Of a stretch of DNA of 64,000 nucleotides, positions 1-10,799 are shown piece after piece. Both the position numbers and the translations under genes were made by a program. Location: contig JABWDB010000004.1 in assembly GCA_019614645.1 (NCBI GenBank), positions 14,322,001-14,386,000 on the forward strand, given 5' to 3'. Below the pieces are notes generated by a model. The model was given only the letters and a program-made list of their open reading frames with translations. It had not been told where the DNA came from and searched no databases. The stretch comes from Stratiolaelaps scimitus (lineage: Eukaryota > Arthropoda > Arachnida > Mesostigmata > Laelapidae). Each line of letters begins with the position of its first letter. Position 1 is the first letter of the stretch.

Positions 1-624
1 GAGCGTTTGTGGTGGAAGCCAGGGACACATTGGCGTCGCGTGAAACAATCCACCACACTGACGGGTTGCACTCAGGATGAATCAAGGGACAGATGTGGAC
101 ACCGTGTGATGCGGCGGTAGCCAAGATTGAATCGGACTTAGACACTGGCGTTTTGTGGGTAATGCGGGGTTACGTGCTTGCATTGCCTGCTGCATACTAA
201 TCGATACCGCAACTCTCAACGTCAGCCAGTGAACAGTGAAAACCGATGACAGTGGGCGGCAATTTAGTGTGGCGGCGTTGTTTATTCCTCGTTTATTCTC
301 TCGTTCTGCAGCGTTGGCTGCTGCTGCCGCCGCCGCCGCTGTTGATCCGGTTCGCTGTGTTTCGGTATTTCAGCGTTCTATCACGACGTTCTGTCTGAGC
401 AAAGTCGTTGTCGGAGCTGCCTTACACCGTCACACAACGACATCGGCAGAGACTCTTATGCACACAGCCTCGACGGCTGCATTCGCCTGCGCCTGGCTAC
501 TGCTGCCCCCCACAGACACCGGCTAATGATATAATCTTCCGCAGAGTTCGAAACGCCGACTAGCTACCAGAGCCTGGCGGAGCGGGAGCGACAGCGACAG
601 CAGAAGCTACGGGCAATTTCCGTG

Positions 625-642
625 CAGCAGCAGCAGCAGCAG
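625..642. repeat. (CAG)6 trinucleotide repeat
   Basis: Six uninterrupted CAG units. Runs of this type recur at 47.8, 48.2, 48.5, 48.8, 51.2, 54.9 and 57.3 kb. None lies in a frame that looks coding. Confidence 0.95.
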
Positions 643-3600
643 TAGTACCCCCTAAAAGACAGTCAGATACAGAAAGAGGGTAGTAAAGCTAGCTGTAACA
701 GCGGCTGCAGCAGGACATTGAAACCGTCGGTAATTACTTGAGACGACCCTGAAACCAAGAGCTTTGTACATCGTACCCCAGTCCACGCTGGCGGCTGGTT
801 CTTCTCTGCTGGAACACCCTCGCCGCTAGCCCCACACGCTGCAGTACTGGCTGCGGCGCTGGGACGATCCGCACAGCAGCACCTAACGAAGTCCATCTGT
901 ATCCAATTGTCGTCGTGCGCTGTGGACAGAGGCAATGCCTTTCCGCTGGTCCTGCTCTGTCTCTTTGATCCACGATGTCTAGCCTCGCCGGTTTGCTAGC
1001 GCACTACTCTTGAGCGAAGCGAACGACGGCCGTGCCAAGGCCAGCAAATGCTTCCGCTTCAGTGCCTGATCATTGCTGGCACTCATGTCCGCACCAACGA
1101 GACAACTTTGGCGCGAACCAACTGTCTGACCGGTCGATCACCGTCCACACAACGACGAACGCGTCCTAAATGAATTTTGACGTGGACTAGTTTTGATCGA
1201 GCCTGTTGATCGTCTGTCGCTGTTGATAAACATGTGTCCTGTTCTATACGCTGACAAGTAGGCCCAAATCGACTTGCGTCCCCGTCCCCGTCGCGGGTTG
1301 CAACGTGTCTATCACAATTGCGAATATCTACGACCGAATCTCTAATAGAATATGTATGGGATTCGTACGCTTGGAGGGTACGATTGAGAGAGCATGAGAG
1401 ATTTCCGCGAGATTTCCTTGTTATTATCATTGGCACCGCATTGCTCCATGCTGTACATACTGCATCGGTCGTCTTGCGTTGTGTATTACCACACAAGCCC
1501 CGCGCGGTGATTTATACTCGAGTAAGAAAGCACCAATAACGACTAAAGCATAACGAACTAATGCTAAGATGCATATCGGGACGTTGCCGCTTCGTTTTTT
1601 TTTTGTTAATACCTGAAGAATAATATTTGGATTTGTCGCCCAGTTGACAACATACAGTCGACTCAGATATCACTAGCGTGTCGGTTCGACTCAGAGAGAG
1701 CCGAGTCACAGCTACGCCTCAATGTATTTCCCTACCGGGTCGTCGTTGCTGGAGACGTAATGAAGACGAAAAATGTGCATATTTTGACGCGGTTATATTA
1801 GGGCGGCGGTCTTATTTTATGGTTTATTTCTTTTCGAGACAGTTCGACTACAAAACGCGCTGGCACGTACCGACACGCACGGACACCCCAGCTATGCACC
1901 ACCCCACTGACACCCCTCCTTACACCCCTGCCACGCTCTGATCTCTGGGGGTAGTCGAGGTTGGTCTCGACAGCGCCGACGCGCTCCGCTCTGTGCAGCA
2001 GCCAGTCGAGCTGACTGCGTATGAGGAGGTGATTGGGCCTTCGAGATCATAACGTACTAATACTATTATATAAAACGGACACAGGCTATCTTCTTAGATT
2101 ATAATACTTCCAAGCCAGCGGGTTCCGGTAATTAGTTCGGCGGCTAACGTTCAAAGATAAAGAGAGCGGGGAGGGGGGAAGCTGCTTGAGAGCTGACACC
2201 TACAACAAGCTATTTATCAGCCTCTAACTAAATACCCATTTATCTGTGACGAACTACCATAAAGTAAAGGAAATTCGTTTAAATGTAGCCTACTCTTATC
2301 TGCCACAATACGGCTTTCCTCCTAAACAAACATTCATCTTCAACACCTGATAGCTGAACGTTGACGAACGAGCTCACTGAACCTATTAGTATGTTATCTA
2401 TCATAGCCTGCCCTCTAGCCCAACAACCCAAACTGGGATTCCCGTTTCACCAGCGAACAGAGAATCCTTAGAACATCGACTAAAAGGAATCTACAATGAG
2501 GTATACAGCGTGGAATGCATCTCTTATATTAAACGAAATGCTGTAGTTGCTGCCTTGATACAATGTTCATTTGGTGAGCGATTATCGCGAGCTACATTTC
2601 TATTCGAATCGATAACTATATTTCAATGACTATATTCCAATTGATATACTAAACATCATAACATCTGCAACTGTACGAGTGTTCAAATGCATACAGTCAG
2701 ACTCGACGAGTGTGAGTCACTCAACTGCTTTATTGTGACTGCCGCTGCTGATAAAAACAGTCCCAGGTTCAAGCATTTTTATTTTTTTATTTTGTTCTGC
2801 TTTATTCATCTTTATTTGAGGACATTTAATAGTTCATTCTATCATTTAGCATCCACAACTAGTACACCTGGCACCGTGCTGAAGTATTATGTACTACGCA
2901 AATTTCTCTTAAATGAGAAGTTGCCGCTTACTGTCACTGAAATCGGTTCATCATTTCCGAATCGTACCAAACGTCCACTTTGTTCTTACTACTCTGTTCC
3001 TTAAAAACCTGGTTTAGATCAAGCCCTGTCCAGCCATCCGCCGCTCACAGCATTTGCTATAGGACGTCGGGTTAAAGCCCGTACCATCTGGACCATCAAT
3101 CGACGAGATAGATAACGAATGTAGACGTCCCGGAGACAAATTTCCCCTAAATCATCTTCCCTATCATAAACAAGCTGAGATTGTTCTAATAACCTTTGAG
3201 CTAATTGATTAAGCAGCATTCCGACGCTCTCTCGTTCTTTGTCGTGTCCGCGAGCTGCAATCGGGTTAATAAACTTCGCTACATCTCAGACGCGATCGAA
3301 TTGCGATGCAGTGACTGCGCTGAGTTTTCAGTACGCTCGACATCCGGTGCAATAGTGGTACGTGCACATTCGCGTATATCTCTCTTCGAGTACAACAGCT
3401 CAATCCATGTCTGCTTAAGCATTGTCGGTTCTGGTCTGGCGCGGTCGATAGGAAATGTGGACCGCTAGTAGTCTAATCCGTTGTATTGACAACAACCAGC
3501 GAAGCGGACTTGCGCTTTCTGCAAACAGTCGTTGCCGCGGCCGCAACCGCTGCCGACGGCAACGAACAGTAACAGAACAGATGCAGCTAGTGAACGTGAA

Positions 3601-3668
3601 ACAGCCAGTCCTGTCCTGGCTCCTGCTCAGGCTGGGTAAAGCTCCCACAAATAGGGAAGAGATAGAGT

Positions 3669-3685
3669 GAGAGAGAGAGAGAGAG
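3669..3685. repeat. (GA)n microsatellite
   Basis: About eight uninterrupted GA units, directly following a GATAGAGT sequence. Confidence 0.95.
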
Positions 3686-3864
3686 CCATAGACAGGAGCT
3701 CTATCTATCGCGACGTCACGCGGTATGATCAGCGTACTGTCGGGACTACGGTAGCTTGAGCTATTTGGCTATGCTGAGCGACCGGTTGCGGCGGCAGCGG
3801 CGGCCGCGGAGGCAGCTGGTGGTAGCACAGGACTGCGGTTCGCAGCCACCACTCCACATTGAAA

Positions 3865-4146
3865 ATGCACTACTCGCTCACCCTTCACCCCGTACGGTCT
3901 CCTTGGACTCCTTGGGGAAATCACCCAACTGCTCCTGCTGCTGCGGCTTTCTTCTTCTGGCTTCTGGTTTCTACCACCATTGTCTGCCTGCCCACATCTG
4001 CTCAGGCACTGAGAGACAGCAAAATACACAGACACACATATATATACACCGACACAAATACCCATATACAACATGTATTGAGGAATATGTCGAAAGCACC
4101 GCGGCGTGGAAAGTATTGTAGTATCAAAGACAGACAGACGTTCTAA
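3865..4146 (+). CDS. Candidate small secreted-protein frame (weak)
   Basis: ATG-initiated frame of 93 codons, product not recognised. About 25 polar or proline-rich residues come first. A hydrophobic core follows (AAAAFFFWLLVSTTIVCL), then PTSAQA, whose A-x-A ending is a typical signal-peptidase site. After this the frame is low-complexity, with THTYIYTD-like residues translated from an ACACATATATATAC simple repeat, which argues against a real mature protein. No good splice donor was seen just after the hydrophobic core. The frame could be the first exon of a secreted protein, but chance hydrophobic frames are common and no homology supports it. Confidence 0.15.
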   Translation: MHYSLTLHPVRSPWTPWGNHPTAPAAAAFFFWLLVSTTIVCLPTSAQALRDSKIHRHTYIYTDTNTHIQHVLRNMSKAPRRGKYCSIKDRQTF

Positions 4147-5932
4147 TTTCGGCGAGGAACTGTCTTTTCTTTTAGCTAGCCAGGTGTTGCTGTAGTCCGT
4201 TACGGAGGAGGTGCGAAACGTTCCGTTCGTCCAAGCTTCAACTCTCATTGCATTGACCGAATCGCACGGTCACTGGCAATCACTAGAGAGATTCCCCGCT
4301 ATGTAGGAAGGAGTACTCTTGCTAGTGCGCAGAGCCAAATCAATGCCAGCCATGGCCCAACCTTTACGTATAGAACCACACGAGCCCTCCATATATCCTG
4401 CTCGGTCAACAGCTGCTTTCCAATCGAATACTGGTGAGCAACGTGATGCGTGTAACTTTTGCTTAGTGCTGCTGTGAAACTGAAATTGTGCAAATGACTG
4501 CCTTATTGAAGGCGAGTATGAATGAAGACGGTTCACATACGCTTATTATTGCAGTTTGGCTTGTCATTTGCGTATCGATCGCGTAGTGACTCCCGCGAGC
4601 TTGCGTTGGATATCTGTATTGTGATTCACTGTTTTTCAGCTGCTGACAACCACAAGTTTGTCAGAACTTGATGTCTGCGGTGTTTGTGCGACTGCATTGG
4701 ATCGAGCTGGCGCGGTGCAGATCTTGTCGCAGCCAGAAAATATTTCATAGCTCGAAACATTTGTAATTTCGCTGCATACCGGTTCTGTTGTCAACTTGCA
4801 CCATACGGCTCATAGCTGCGCAACGAGGGACATCTTGGTATCGAGCTTGCCCATTGTCAGGTAATTCGGCTGCGGACAGGGCATGAGCTAATCACTCTAA
4901 AAACTGTTATCCGCGGCTTCAAACTGGAACATCACAACGCCATCTCCAAAGACGGCACTTAATTACTATAATAATTATTAATTATACGATGAATGATAAT
5001 ATTACAGACATCTACGGGCTTCTTTTGTTTAACTCTACGATATGTACCATTCAGTTGCTGCTCTTCCTTATCCATAGGAGATGCCGGCCTGACCAGCTTC
5101 CCCTCTACCCTCAATATATAATACCACATGAAATTCCCCCAGAAACATGAAAAGCGCTAGCAGTAAACGCAAGTAGAATAAATCCTTGGTTGTCTTCGAA
5201 GCCTCGTACCCACGAGAGTTAGCTAGTTCCATGCAGACGGTCCCCTCTTTCAATGCATTTGAGTGAGTCACCTTTAGCCAACTTGAACGAGTTCAAAGTA
5301 ATACACATTACGTCTGCTGCTGCGAATTTATCTCTTTTCGTTTTTCATGCCCTCTTCTCGCACAGCGATCCCATCTTCCAAGTATCCGAAGCGCTTTTTC
5401 ATCATCGTCTCCCTGTTCACGTTGGCTTCTTCGAAGCGGGAAAAGAAAGGGGCAAGTGTAGGGCGGACAGTGGGTAATTTTCTTCTACTTCTGATTTCAA
5501 GGTCTGCCCGACGATGGGTGACCTTTGCCGACTGTCGACGATCACAGCTGCTAGTTGGCAGGCCTGCTGCCTATACGATGTCTGCTGCAGCCTGACTGAC
5601 AAATAGATACTCGACTGTCCCGTGATGCGAATGTGAAGACGAGAGCCACATAAGGGCGAGCGCATCAAAGATGTGTGGGAGGGGGGGTGTCGTCACTCCG
5701 ACGCGGTGGGCCAGCGTTCGCTAAGGATAGGCGGCTCTGTCCCCGAACCGAAATACTCCCAACTGGAACAGGTCGACTCGTCGACTGAAGGTCGGATTCT
5801 AGTACCATCCAACCTTCGTGACCACCGGTAGCTTTGACTGCGACACGACGTTAAGGTATGTTTCGCCTGTCCACACCCCGTCGGTCCTATGGTAGCGGAC
5901 TCACACCCCCTCCATGTACGTTGCTGTACGTT

Positions 5933-5935
<3 letters not shown>

Positions 5936-5966
<31 letters not shown>
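5936..5966. repeat. (AT)n microsatellite
   Basis: 31 bp of pure alternating AT. AT is by far the commonest dinucleotide repeat in this window. Confidence 0.97.
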
Positions 5967-5967
<1 letters not shown>

Positions 5968-6101
5968 CTTGAGGAGTTGAAGCAGTCTGTCCACATGGGT
6001 AAGAGATGTTCGTCGAGTTCAACTCAATTACGAAAAACAACGCCAGTTGCCTAACCCAGCCTATCTAGCCCGGCGCAGCTAGTTCATCAACCTTCAAGTC
6101 C

Positions 6102-6422
6102 GTGAAGTTCAAACTCTCTTTCGTTGCTCAGTCACCTCAGCTGAAGTCAGGAGAGTTTGAGATTATACCACTACAGCCAACATCGGTGCCACCAGGACAC
6201 TGCAAGTTCGATGTTCGTCGCATCGAACAGATCGCCACAGCAACCGACGGATCGGCACAGCGATCCGTCGGTGACGTCGTTTTTGATATCATCAACTACT
6301 TTTCTAAAGCTCATTGCGAATGCGACGATTTATATTACCAGAATGCTAGATCAATCGGGTTCATTTGTATACAGATCGATTCATGTGTAGCCTGGTGTCT
6401 TTTGCGCCGAGTTGCCAGTTAG
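6102..6422 (+). other. Unidentified open frame
   Basis: A 106-codon open stretch that lacks its own ATG at the 5' end (the first possible start is GTG), so if coding it would be an internal exon. Just inside it lies a pyrimidine-rich run ending in CAG (ACTCTCTTTCGTTGCTCAG), which resembles a splice acceptor. The amino-acid composition is ordinary and not repetitive, but I recognise no family. The 3' end shows no clear donor. It is followed within 50 bp by a tRNA-like SINE head, which favours non-coding DNA. A second unrecognised ATG frame of 76 codons follows at 6638-6868. Confidence 0.15.
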
Positions 6423-6463
6423 CGTTTCTGATATCTGCGATGTCAACATAGGCGGTACCCTGC

Positions 6464-6530
6464 TGGCGCAGCTTGTATAGATAGACCGCTTGTGGGACAC
6501 CGGTAGTCCCGTATCGCAGGTTCAATTATC
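6464..6530 (+). repeat. tRNA-like SINE head (decayed)
   Basis: An A-box-like TGGCGCAGCTTG (6464-6475) is followed 55 bp later, start to start, by a B-box-like GGTTCAATTATC (6519-6530). This is the normal internal Pol III promoter spacing. Between them GGGAC-ACCGGTA-GTCCC forms a perfect 5-bp stem with a 7-nt loop, the geometry of an anticodon arm, and five bases separate it from the presumed T arm. The T stem and acceptor stem do not close, the D arm does not fit well, and loop position 33 is C rather than the invariant U. A functional tRNA is therefore unlikely. It is best read as the decayed head of a tRNA-derived SINE or a tRNA pseudogene. Confidence 0.45.
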
Positions 6531-7670
6531 TTCTATGACCTCGACTAGGTGTGGATCTTCCCTCCCTCCATTCTTCACATTAATGCAACCATACGAGTAA
6601 GTGGCCAACAACAAGGAGAAGAGCTCAGAGCAAGTCGATGCTAGAAATCCTCTCTTGCGATATCATTTCGAGCATTATAATAGCAACCTTCCACTCGGTG
6701 GTTCAACAAAACGTTCCCGACGAGAAAAAGCCCGAATTATTCGGCGATATTGACGATATAGAAAGCGTTGTTCAACATGAGATTCCTTTTGTGTCACTTT
6801 TATCATCTATAAGCGTTGTGAGAACTGCTGTCCCATTGATAAACAAAACTGTCTGCCATTCTGACTAAAAGGTTTCTGGGCTGACTGCCATCCTCACTAT
6901 GATTATTATTACTACTACTACCGAGGCGACATTTACATTAGATCATATACTTCATTTCTCTGCTTCTTACTGGACATGACGATTACAATTTGGGCCACCG
7001 TTGACCCTTCGGGATACACAATGATTTCAGTGAAGACTCTCTTGTAAAATATAACGATTGCATTTCTGACAGTTCCTTCGTGTTTACTGAGGTTACTTGC
7101 TCTACAAAGCTGAGAAAAATCGAAAAAATGCAAGCGTTACACACTATACACTGTAAGGAAAATGGCCGATGTCTACACTGGTCATCTCCACAATTGTTCG
7201 CCGTATCATTCAGCAGGCTGAAACTGATGTCCAAATCCGCTAGAGATTGGCCAGTCATTCATAGTACCCACGGAGGCGATTTTTGAACCGCGCATGTTGC
7301 ACCTGCTGTTATTACTGGAAAGATGATTGAAATATTTCTGGTTCGATCCATAGCTGGGCGTACGCGTATATTGTGTAGAAATCAATTGTCGTAATGGTTG
7401 TGTTAAGGAAGAAAGTTGTCGACTCGTGTTTGCTCATATTCGACAATATAGCATGCTTTTCTCCTGACCTTTTCTGTTTTATCAAATAGCTGAAGTAGTA
7501 ACGTCTCTCTTTGAACTGTCAGACGAACGATGAACGCGACCGAAAATAAAATCCGCGGGGAGTAGCCGAGCGCTATCATCAGCTCAGCACATCGTTTCTT
7601 ATCAGCTCGGCACAGTCGGGCTATAGTGAGGTTACGCAAAGGTCGTTTTTTCGCTGAAAAATTTCCCTTT

Positions 7671-7676
7671 GATATA

Positions 7677-7737
<61 letters not shown>

Positions 7738-7762
7738 GTATATGTACATATATATATATATA
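7671..7762. repeat. Long compound AT microsatellite
   Basis: About 25 uninterrupted AT units (7682-7731) flanked by GATATATGTACAT-type and ATGTATATGTAC-type variants. At about 90 bp it is the longest simple repeat in the window. Open frames crossing it (alternating Tyr-Ile) are artefacts. Confidence 0.97.
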
Positions 7763-9749
7763 CTCGTGCACCGACGTCATAGTGCCGCTTCTCAAAGGCC
7801 AACTTAGGACGCCTACATGGGACGTAAGTCGTTTTTGATCGGTCCAAAGGCAAGGTCAGCCCTTCAGACATGGCTCCAGTCTTTCAGAAACCCATTCTTG
7901 TTTAGGAGAGACTCAGCTTATTTGTCATATAATGCGATGAGTGGCATATACGGGACACCTACGGGGAGAAAGGCATTGGTTGCCGCTGGAACTGCCGGCA
8001 CTCGTAGATCTATCTATGTTAATGTATTGGAAATGCTGACGTTGCCTAGGCTGCCGAGGCCGCGATTCGTATCGCAAACGCAAAGCTGACAGCTTTTCTT
8101 TCTGAATTTCTCGTTTCGCCTGGCTGGCGCAATCTACCAACCGACCTGGCTGCTTTATTTTGGCAAGCACGCAAGAAGGCGCATATGCCGACTCGGCACG
8201 TACACAGATGCAGCTTAGAAATTGGGCCGCGCACGAGCCGCGGTCTATGCACAATCTGTATCGTACCTGTCACCGGGTGCTCTCCGATAATTGCACTAGC
8301 GAAATGTATTCAATACCAGCTTAATCTGTAAGCCTGACATCGCCTGGCATTACATGCATAATTCTATGTGATAGGCATTTGTCATGCACCGAAGACGAAT
8401 AAGCTACTGAGATCGTAGATTGACGTGCCATGGCCAGGCGGTCCGCCTGCAGCGACCTGTCCTTCAAACGAGTTCGAACATGGTCAAGTGAGTTGCAAAA
8501 GGAAGCCTTTGTGGCAGGGTCGTCGCCAATGGAGGCAATCCACCTTTGACCAGTTCTGATACCAGCTACTGAGGAGCAGGTTGTTCCGAGACGACGAGAT
8601 CTAGCAAACCACGGAGGGAATGGTAATCGACAAAGCTGGAAAAGTTCTGAGCCGTGAGGGCCCGAAGACAAAGCGACATCTAGCCCGGCGTTCGTTCAAA
8701 CTGATGAACTCGCAAGTGGGCGACAGGACGATTATATCGGATTCTCTTTTCCTTCGCGCTTAGAATTTACAGCCATTTATCTGATCTTGGAAACATTTAA
8801 AAGGGGCGTTAATATGATGGTGTGCTTTGATGTTTCGGTTCATATATTTGTTCTGTCGTCTCCACATTCGGGACAAAATTTGTAGTATCCAAGAAAAATA
8901 TTTCGTCACACGGAATGTTCTGGCTTCGATGCCATGAAATTTATTTCTTGGTTCCACAGTCACCTGCGTGTATATTCAAGAACTGAAATAATGACAAAAA
9001 TACATAAAATTCCACATTAAACATTTTAGCCAGACAAATGTTTGGCTGTTTTACTACATCATAAAGAGCTTCTATATTTCGTCACATATCTAGTGTGGGT
9101 ATGTGTTGATGGCGTGGCCAAAAGAACCAGCCGGAGACTTAGCCGTTCAAGCTGCAGCATCGATATTCTATAGGGGAAACATTACTAATTCTATACCACA
9201 TGGCATTCATCAGTCGAGCGAATCTTGGTCCATCTATGGCTGACCACTTCGACTAAATCACTAGCAGTATACAATATACACTTCTCGTCAGCACTCGGAA
9301 CAATATAAAAACCTCCTCGCCCACCTTATTTATTGTGCTATGATTTCGAAAGTACTTCAGCAGGGCATACACACGTCTGGTATTGCCGTGAAAATTCTCA
9401 GAATTCTACAATGAACAGTACTCATGTTGTGCTTCTCATGGGTATCTCATTTCATTGAATGAGCATGTATTGAGATTCGTAGGGAATTCAATCGTCCGGA
9501 AGTCAGGACGAATAATGATCTGTATACCTCATTAATAGGCTCGCCTAGTTTCGTCGAGTAATTGTTGGCAAATTAATGATCACAAAAAAAATCCAAGAAA
9601 ATTTCCCCGAGAGCACGCGCTATTAAGACTTCTGGTAGGCAGTAGACATTTAGTTAGAAGCGCACGATTCATGTACCTATTTAAGCTATGTTATGGAAGA
9701 AAAGATGCGAGAAGATCAACCGTGCATTTGACAGCAGTTATTCAGGAGC

Positions 9750-9835
9750 TAGCCGAGTGGATTTAGCACTCCCTTGGCGTTTAAAACGTTGGGACATCAA
9801 TCTGCCTATAGCGTCTGCTATCTCATAGGTTGAGA
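9750..9835 (+). repeat. tRNA-like A-box, possible SINE head
   Basis: TAGCCGAGTGG (9750-9760) matches the eukaryotic tRNA A-box consensus TRGCNNAGYGG exactly. It is followed by TTAGCACTCCCTTGGCGT, the arrangement seen in Ser/Leu-type tRNAs and in SINE heads derived from them. TCCC and GGGA flank a CGTTTAAAACG hairpin. No convincing B box is present at the expected distance, only GGTTGAGAA near 9828. The anticodon arm cannot be assigned, so this is a decayed or coincidental tRNA-like head. Confidence 0.35.
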
Positions 9836-10602
9836 AAAGGACTCGAAGGATGCTCATAGTACGCGGGTGCTGTGAATTGGTGAAGACTTGCCAGACGTGG
9901 GAGTATTATGTTCAAACACGCTCACTTCACAGCCGAGGTCGAATTGCCTTATGCATCCTCGCAGCATCCTGGCAGAAGGGAGAAGAGAAATGCTTTAATG
10001 CGTCGCTTGTAATATTTACGATTTTACGAATCAAACGTTGCTATGTACACATCGGGTGTGCATAGGAAATCGCTGAGATAAAGCTGGTGAAAACGTTTGC
10101 AGATGCTTCTCTGAAATCGGCTGGTATAATCAGGTATACCGGTAAATAATATCAATATATTTCGTTTCTATCTAGATTTATTTCATGATTATCGTGCGTC
10201 TTGACATAAACAATAGTTAGTGATGCAGTTGGGGATAAGGTGTCAGGCCGAGGCCTGGTCACCCCCGAGGCAGTGTGTTTAGCTGTGTGTTTCTGTCTGG
10301 GCTTTATCCTACTGATCTGCTGCTTTTAGTCTTGCCACATTTTGTGAACAAGTTCCACAACCACAACATCACCCCGAGTGGATATTGCCCCCTCCCCCCC
10401 CCAACTAGTTGTGGTAATAAGAAAAATACGAGTTCAACGAAAAACAAGCGCACCTGCTATAAATATTCAAAACATTCGGCGAGACCTCGACCTCGGCAAT
10501 TTCTCTGGAATGGATCCGCTCAACTCGGAAGTTCGTGATTCGTCTAAAGGAAAAGGCAAATTCTCTCACCATGCGGCAGCATCATTGAAGGAAGAAAAGT
10601 AG

Positions 10603-10620
10603 AATAATAATAATAATAAT
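10603..10620. repeat. (AAT)6 trinucleotide repeat
   Basis: Six pure AAT units. Confidence 0.95.
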
Positions 10621-10754
10621 GATGCAGAGATGACGAAATTATTTAAATCTTGGTGGCTAGTCTCAGATTGATGCAGAATAAGAGACACGAGACATCGTAA
10701 TTGACGTTGAAAATCTCAATATATCACATGTATGTAATAGTAGTATCCACTGGC

Positions 10755-10768
10755 TATATATATATATA
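10755..10768. repeat. (TA)7 microsatellite
   Basis: Seven TA units in AT-rich DNA. Confidence 0.9.
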
Positions 10769-10799
10769 GGTGTATGTGATCCTTTAATTTGTTGTCGTT

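Larger units (their letters stand above)
1..5935. other. Non-coding stretch, no recognised gene
   Basis: All six frames carry only short open stretches, none resembling a protein family I know. The sequence is mixed GC with a short CAG run near 625, a GA run near 3669 and one frame with a signal-peptide-like segment at 3865. No tRNA, splice-bounded exon or transposon ending was recognised. Confidence 0.6.

Noticed and set aside
7403..7871. Frames of 70-130 codons with long Tyr-Ile runs.
   Set aside because: They are translations of the AT microsatellite.
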